18,423 bases of DNA, from NCBI GenBank assembly GCA_947377705.1, contig CANCGU010000029.1, positions 1 to 18,423 of the forward strand, given 5' to 3'. The DNA comes from Comamonadaceae bacterium. Its GTDB lineage: Bacteria; Pseudomonadota; Gammaproteobacteria; Burkholderiales; Burkholderiaceae. The first letter of the stretch is position 1. Every line of letters begins with the position of its first letter. The notes below the pieces were generated by a model. The model was not told the DNA's origin. It ran no database searches and saw nothing but the letters and a program-made list of their open reading frames with translations. The position numbers and the translations under genes are program-made. Positions 14,900 through 18,423 of this stretch are shown here, in pieces.

Positions 14900-15343
14900 A
14901 TGTACAAACGAATTTTGGTAGCCACCGACGGCTCCACTTTGTCTAAAAAAGCCATTACCAGCGCCATTGAACTGGCAGCTTTGAGCGGTGCAGAACTGAT
15001 TGCCGTCAAAGTAACCCCCCGCTACCCACAAAGTTACTTTGAAGGTTCACTGCCTTTGAGCGCCACTGAAGTTTCCAAAATTGAAAAAGGCTGGACCGAC
15101 AACGCGCAAAAAGTCTTGGACGCTGTGGTTAAGTCAGCCAAAGCCAAAGGCGTTACCACCAAGGCGGTGGTCGTCAAGTCCGACATCGTGTCTGATGCAC
15201 TGATTGCTGCAGCCAAGAAACACAAAGCCGATTTGATCGTAATGGCCTCACACGGTCGCCGCGGCATCAAGCGCTTGCTGCTAGGCAGTGAGACACAACA
15301 GGTGTTGACACATGCCAATGTGCCGGTGCTGGTCTTGCGTTAA
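14900..15343 (+). CDS. Universal stress protein (UspA family)
   Basis: A 147-residue single-domain Usp (PF00582) starting MYKRILVATDGSTLSKKAI. The nucleotide-binding pattern is present: Asp10 in 'VATDGS', and near the C-terminus 'MASHGRRGIKRLLLGSETQQVLTHANVPVLVLR'. This is the SHG-9x-GS motif of ATP-binding Usps, with Ala in place of the first Gly, common in bacteria. A good AAGGAG stands before the ATG. The FNR box 57 bp upstream suggests induction at low oxygen, as is known for several Usps in Pseudomonas under Anr. A strong terminator follows. The client or role is unknown. Confidence 0.94.
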   Translation: MYKRILVATDGSTLSKKAITSAIELAALSGAELIAVKVTPRYPQSYFEGSLPLSATEVSKIEKGWTDNAQKVLDAVVKSAKAKGVTTKAVVVKSDIVSDALIAAAKKHKADLIVMASHGRRGIKRLLLGSETQQVLTHANVPVLVLR

Positions 15344-15362
15344 TCGGCACCATTGCTGATCG

Positions 15363-15389
15363 AAAAAGCCGCTCATTGAGCGGCTTTTT
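15363..15389. terminator. Bidirectional intrinsic terminator between usp and the nitronate monooxygenase gene
   Basis: A perfect inverted repeat with 13-bp arms (AAAAAGCCGCTCA ... TGAGCGGCTTTTT) separated by one base. This gives a GC-rich 7-bp core stem with A tract on one side and T tract on the other. It serves the two convergent genes ending at 15343 (plus) and 15398 (minus). Confidence 0.95.
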
Positions 15390-15397
15390 CTTTGGCT

Positions 15398-16369
15398 TCA
15401 AAAACTAGCGCTTGCTGACGTGGTGAGACGCAACTTGGCCGCTTGGTACTCGCGCTTCAAGCGTTCCACCAACTCAGCCGCAGGCACCACGGCTTTCACA
15501 GCACCAATGCCTTGGCCACAACCCCAGATGTCTTTCCAGGCTTTTTGTGCGCCGCCACCAAAATTCATTTTGCTGGGGTCACTCTCGGGCAAATGTTCTG
15601 GATCTAAGCCAGCTCTGACAATGGAAGGTGCCAAGTAGTTGCCGTGCACACCCGTGAACAAATTACTCAACACAATGTCGTCTGATGAGCCATCCACCAC
15701 GGCTTGTTTGTAGTCATCTGCTGCACGCGCTTCTTCCGTGGCGATGAAGGCGGAGCCAATGTAGGCGAAGTCTGCGCCCATCGCTTGCGCAGCCAGCACG
15801 GCGCCGCCGGTGGCGATAGAACCACTCAACGCCACAGGGCCGTCAAACCACTCGCGAATTTCTTGCACCAAGGCAAATGGACTCTTCACACCCGCATGCC
15901 CACCCGCCCCTGTTGCGACGGCAATCAAACCATCCGCTCCTTTTTCAATCGCTTTCTTGGCGAACTTGTTGTTGATGACGTCATGCAACACGATACCGCC
16001 ATAGCTGTGCGCCGCCGCATTCACGTCCTCACGCGCCCCTAACGACGTAATGATGATGGGCACCTTGTACTTCACGCACAAAGCCATGTCGTGCTCTAAG
16101 CGGTCGTTGCTTTTGTGAACGATTTGATTGATCGCAAATGGCGCGGCAGGCTGGTCTGGGTGCTCACGGTTGTGTGCCGCCAGCGCCTCGGTGATTTCGA
16201 TCAACCACGCTTCCAATTGTTCAGCGGGGCGTGCGTTGAGTGCAGGCATAGAGCCCACGACACCCGCCTTGCACTGCGCAATCACCAGCTTGGGGTTGCT
16301 GATGATGAACAACGGAGATGCGATGACGGGGAACTTAAGCGATTGCAACACCGGAGGTAAACGCGACAT
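15398..16369 (-). CDS. Nitronate monooxygenase family flavoprotein
   Basis: A 323-residue FMN-dependent TIM-barrel enzyme of the nitronate monooxygenase / 2-nitropropane dioxygenase family (PF03060). Family marks are 'FPVIASPLFIISNPKLVIAQCKAGVVGSMPALN' at the N-terminus and 'GADGLIAVATGAGGHAG', containing the catalytic-site histidine. The FMN-phosphate segments 'VALSGSIATGGAVLAAQAMGADFAYIGSAFIATEEA' come later. Such enzymes oxidise alkyl nitronates (for example propionate 3-nitronate), but many members have other or unknown substrates, including possible enoyl reduction. AAGGG lies 6 nt before the ATG. It follows the acyl-CoA dehydrogenase by 78 bp containing a hairpin, so the two may share a transcript. 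Confidence 0.9.
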   Translation of the reverse strand: MSRLPPVLQSLKFPVIASPLFIISNPKLVIAQCKAGVVGSMPALNARPAEQLEAWLIEITEALAAHNREHPDQPAAPFAINQIVHKSNDRLEHDMALCVKYKVPIIITSLGAREDVNAAAHSYGGIVLHDVINNKFAKKAIEKGADGLIAVATGAGGHAGVKSPFALVQEIREWFDGPVALSGSIATGGAVLAAQAMGADFAYIGSAFIATEEARAADDYKQAVVDGSSDDIVLSNLFTGVHGNYLAPSIVRAGLDPEHLPESDPSKMNFGGGAQKAWKDIWGCGQGIGAVKAVVPAAELVERLKREYQAAKLRLTTSASASF

Positions 16370-16389
16370 ATCAGACCCTTGAGAAAGTT

Positions 16390-16411
16390 CAGGGCACTAG
16401 AAAGTGCCCTG
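16390..16411 (-). other. Hairpin between the acyl-CoA dehydrogenase and nitronate monooxygenase genes
   Basis: CAGGGCACT and AGTGCCCTG form a perfect 9-bp stem with a 4-nt loop. No U tract follows on the minus strand, so it is at best a weak terminator. It may instead be a processing or mRNA-stabilising structure. Confidence 0.55.
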
Positions 16412-16447
16412 AGGATGGTTGGTTGGTTTTCGCTAGCGTGTCGAAGT

Positions 16448-18238
16448 TTAGAAAGCCTCGAGTGCCAACTCAGTCACGCTGTCTGCACCGTCCACGATGC
16501 TGTCATGCATGCCTGGCACTTTGACCAAAATATGGTCTGCGTAAAAGCGTGCGGTCGTGATTTTGGACTGCATGAACACGGTCTCTTCGCCTTTGGCCAG
16601 CAGCGCTTCAGCCACCAACAAAGCACGCGCCATTTGCCAACCTGCCACCAAGTTGCCCGTGAGCATGAGGTAAGGCACGCTGCCTGCAAACACCGCATTG
16701 GGGCTGGCTTTGGCGCCGGCCACCACGAAGTCGACCACATTCAAAAAGGCTTCGCGTGCAGCCTTCAAGCGTGCTGCCACCGCCTTGGCATTGGCGCTGC
16801 CACTCTTGAGCAAGTCAGCTTCGGTGTTGGCGATTTGCGCCGCAATGCCTTTGGCGGTTTGGCCACCGTCACGACCGGTCTTGCGGCCGATCAAGTCGTT
16901 GGCTTGAATGGCGGTGGTGCCTTCGTAAATGGTCAAGATTTTGGCGTCACGGTAATACTGCGCTGCACCGGTTTCTTCAATAAAGCCCATGCCGCCGTGC
17001 ACTTGCACGCCCAAGCTGGTGACTTCCAAACTCATCTCGGTGCTGAAGCCTTTGACCAGTGGCACCAAGAATTCATAGAACGCCAAGTTGTCTTTGCGTG
17101 TATCGGCATCAGGGTGGTGGTGCGACGCGTCATACGCCGCCGCAGCCACGGTGGCCATGGCGCGGCAGCCTTCGGTGTAGGCGCGCATAGTCATCAACAT
17201 GCGGCGCACATCGGGGTGGTGAATGATGGGGGCGCTGGTTTTCATGCTGCCGTCCACAGGGCGGCTTTGCACACGGTCGCGCGAGAAGGTCACCGCTTTT
17301 TGGTAAGCACGTTCGGCAATCGAAATGCCTTGCACGCCCACGGCGTAACGGGCGGCGTTCATCATGATGAACATGTATTCGAGGCCCCGGTTTTCTTCGC
17401 CGACGAGGAAACCAATCGCACCGCCATGGTCACCATACTGCAACACCGCTGTGGGGCTGGCTTTGATGCCCATCTTGTGTTCGATGCTCACGCAGTGCAC
17501 ATCGTTACGCGCGCCCAGTGAACCGTCTTTGTTGACCATGAACTTAGGCACCACGAACAAGCTGATGCCCTTCACGCCTTCGGGGGCGCCTTGCACACGG
17601 GCCAACACGAGGTGGACGATGTTCTCGGCCATGTCGTGTTCACCATAGGTGATGAAAATCTTGGTGCCAAACACTTTGTAGGTGCCATCTGGCAAAGGCT
17701 CAGCACGGGTGCGCACGGCCGCCAAGTCAGAGCCCGCTTGTGGCTCGGTCAAGTTCATGGTGCCGGTCCACTCGCCCGAAATGAGCTTCTCAAGGTAAGT
17801 GGCTTTCAATTCATCTGAGCCAGCAGTCAACAAGGCTTCAATCGCACCATCGGTCAACATAGGACACAAAGCAAAACTCATGTTGGCAGAGTTGAGCATT
17901 TCGCCGCACGCTGCGCCAATCGTTTTGGGCAAGCCTTGACCGCCGAAGTCGGCGGGGTGCTGCAGGCTTTGCCAGCCGCCTTCGCAATACTGTTGATAGG
18001 CCTCTTTGAAGCCGGGCGTGGTGGTCACATGACCCTCTTTGAAGAACGATGGGTTCTTGTCGCCTTCCCAGTTCAAAGGCACAAGCACAGACTCATTCAA
18101 CTTCGCGCATTCTTCCAACACCGCTTGGGCAGTTTCTACACCCATGTCTTCGAATGCAGGAATTTGGGCCACTTGTTCGAGGCCAGCCAAGTGTTCCATG
18201 TTGAACACCATGTCTTTGATGGGGGCGATGTAGCTCAT
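16448..18238 (-). CDS. Large acyl-CoA dehydrogenase (FadE5/DmdC-type, with N- and C-terminal extensions)
   Basis: A 596-residue FAD enzyme that would introduce the alpha-beta double bond into an acyl-CoA and pass electrons to ETF. The start 'MSYIAPIKDMVFNMEHL' is the AcylCoA_DH_N extension (PF12418). The core has 'LTEPQAGSDLAAVRT' (163-177), 'FITYGEHDMAENIVHLVLAR' and 'QVHGGMGFIEETGAAQYYRDAKILTIYEGTTAIQANDLIGRK', with the catalytic base Glu439 in YEGTT. The last 130 or so residues are the PF12806 C-terminal domain. This long architecture is shared by the methylmercaptopropionyl-CoA dehydrogenase DmdC and by broad-range fatty acyl-CoA dehydrogenases; sequence alone does not decide between them. 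It lies 23 bp after etfA, its electron acceptor, with AAAGG 7 nt before the ATG. Confidence 0.93.
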   Translation of the reverse strand: MSYIAPIKDMVFNMEHLAGLEQVAQIPAFEDMGVETAQAVLEECAKLNESVLVPLNWEGDKNPSFFKEGHVTTTPGFKEAYQQYCEGGWQSLQHPADFGGQGLPKTIGAACGEMLNSANMSFALCPMLTDGAIEALLTAGSDELKATYLEKLISGEWTGTMNLTEPQAGSDLAAVRTRAEPLPDGTYKVFGTKIFITYGEHDMAENIVHLVLARVQGAPEGVKGISLFVVPKFMVNKDGSLGARNDVHCVSIEHKMGIKASPTAVLQYGDHGGAIGFLVGEENRGLEYMFIMMNAARYAVGVQGISIAERAYQKAVTFSRDRVQSRPVDGSMKTSAPIIHHPDVRRMLMTMRAYTEGCRAMATVAAAAYDASHHHPDADTRKDNLAFYEFLVPLVKGFSTEMSLEVTSLGVQVHGGMGFIEETGAAQYYRDAKILTIYEGTTAIQANDLIGRKTGRDGGQTAKGIAAQIANTEADLLKSGSANAKAVAARLKAAREAFLNVVDFVVAGAKASPNAVFAGSVPYLMLTGNLVAGWQMARALLVAEALLAKGEETVFMQSKITTARFYADHILVKVPGMHDSIVDGADSVTELALEAF

Positions 18239-18261
18239 AAGAGTGCCTTTTCAAATAGTGT

Positions 18262-18423
18262 TTAAAGCGCAGCGACCAACTCTGGCACAGCCACAAACAA
18301 GTCAGCCTCCAAACCAAAGTCCGCCACGCTGAAGATCGGCGCCTCTGGGTCCTTGTTGATCGCCACAATCACCTTGCTGTCTTTCATACCCGCCAAGTGT
18401 TGGATCGCACCGCTGATGCCACA
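18262..18423 (-). CDS. etfA: Electron transfer flavoprotein alpha subunit, C-terminal fragment
   Basis: The last 53 codons of a gene entering from beyond the window: it reads '[13 protein letters not shown]', '[21 protein letters not shown]' and '[15 protein letters not shown]' then TAA. This is the FAD-binding C-terminal domain of EtfA (PF00766), where 'SGAIQH.AGM' and 'AINKD..APIF..AD(Y/F)G' contact FAD. EtfA/EtfB take electrons from acyl-CoA dehydrogenases such as the next gene and pass them to ETF-quinone oxidoreductase. Truncation is due only to the window edge. Confidence 0.95.
   Translation of the reverse strand, partial: CGISGAIQHLAGMKDSKVIVAINKDPEAPIFSVADFGLEADLFVAVPELVAAL

Noticed and set aside
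16124..16139. TTGATTGATCGCAA, resembling an FNR box
   Set aside because: The second half-site does not match ATCAA and it lies inside the nitronate monooxygenase gene.
16379..17521. 380-codon open frame on the plus strand
   Set aside because: It runs antisense through the acyl-CoA dehydrogenase, is His/Ala-rich and low in complexity, and has no ribosome site.
1..18423. Mobile element, CRISPR array, tRNA or defence system
   Set aside because: No transposase, integrase, direct-repeat array, cloverleaf or nuclease-type gene was found; the window is densely filled with core metabolic genes.

Overview
The window looks like chromosomal DNA of a betaproteobacterium, most likely Burkholderiales/Comamonadaceae (Limnohabitans-, Rhodoferax- or Acidovorax-like). 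This rests on the family resemblance of the proteins, moderately high GC, the zapB-zapA-6S RNA arrangement, and the etfA / FadE-type acyl-CoA dehydrogenase / nitronate monooxygenase run. The species assignment is inference. Nearly every base is accounted for by dense, housekeeping-type genes. I see no insertion sequence, prophage, tRNA or CRISPR array.

Layout. (i) 1-2545, minus strand: a cobalamin-uptake unit. A cobalamin riboswitch leads into a BtuB-type TonB-dependent receptor, followed 5 bp later by a BtuF-like substrate-binding protein cut by the window edge. (ii) 2596-3313, plus strand: zapB-like and zapA cell-division genes overlapping by 4 bp, then 6S RNA. (iii) 3340-4155, plus: a TauE/Safe-family (TSUP) permease. 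(iv) 4156-14793: a microaerobic respiration island. On the minus strand, read in transcription order, it holds ccoI-ccoS, ccoN-ccoO-ccoQ-ccoP-ccoG-ccoH and a small cysteine-rich membrane protein, then, beyond the plus-strand fnr gene, hemN and a second, shorter TauE/SafE-like membrane protein. fnr (6345-7070) sits inside the island. (v) 14900-15343, plus: a universal stress protein with a strong terminator. (vi) 15398-18423, minus: the end of etfA, an acyl-CoA dehydrogenase and a nitronate-monooxygenase-family enzyme.

How it works together. The cco genes encode the cbb3 high-affinity terminal oxidase and its assembly factors: copper ATPase CcoI, small factor CcoS, Cu/Fe-S protein CcoG, and CcoH. 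HemN supplies heme precursor without oxygen, and Fnr is the oxygen sensor. Three good FNR boxes (TTGAY-N4-RTCAA type) lie at 6311-6324 (hemN/fnr), 12394-12407 (ccoN) and 14830-14843 (ccoI/usp). At hemN and ccoN a -10-like hexamer lies exactly 32 bp, centre to centre, downstream of the box. That is the geometry of a class II activated FNR promoter, so the island appears to be a compact, self-contained FNR regulon. The hemN promoter geometry also argues that the annotated-looking upstream ATG of hemN is not the true start.

I did not find a convincing, wholly new system. The most novel-looking items are the small Cys-rich two-helix membrane protein behind ccoH, the MCG-motif membrane protein coupled to hemN, and the shared divergent FNR box between ccoI and usp.
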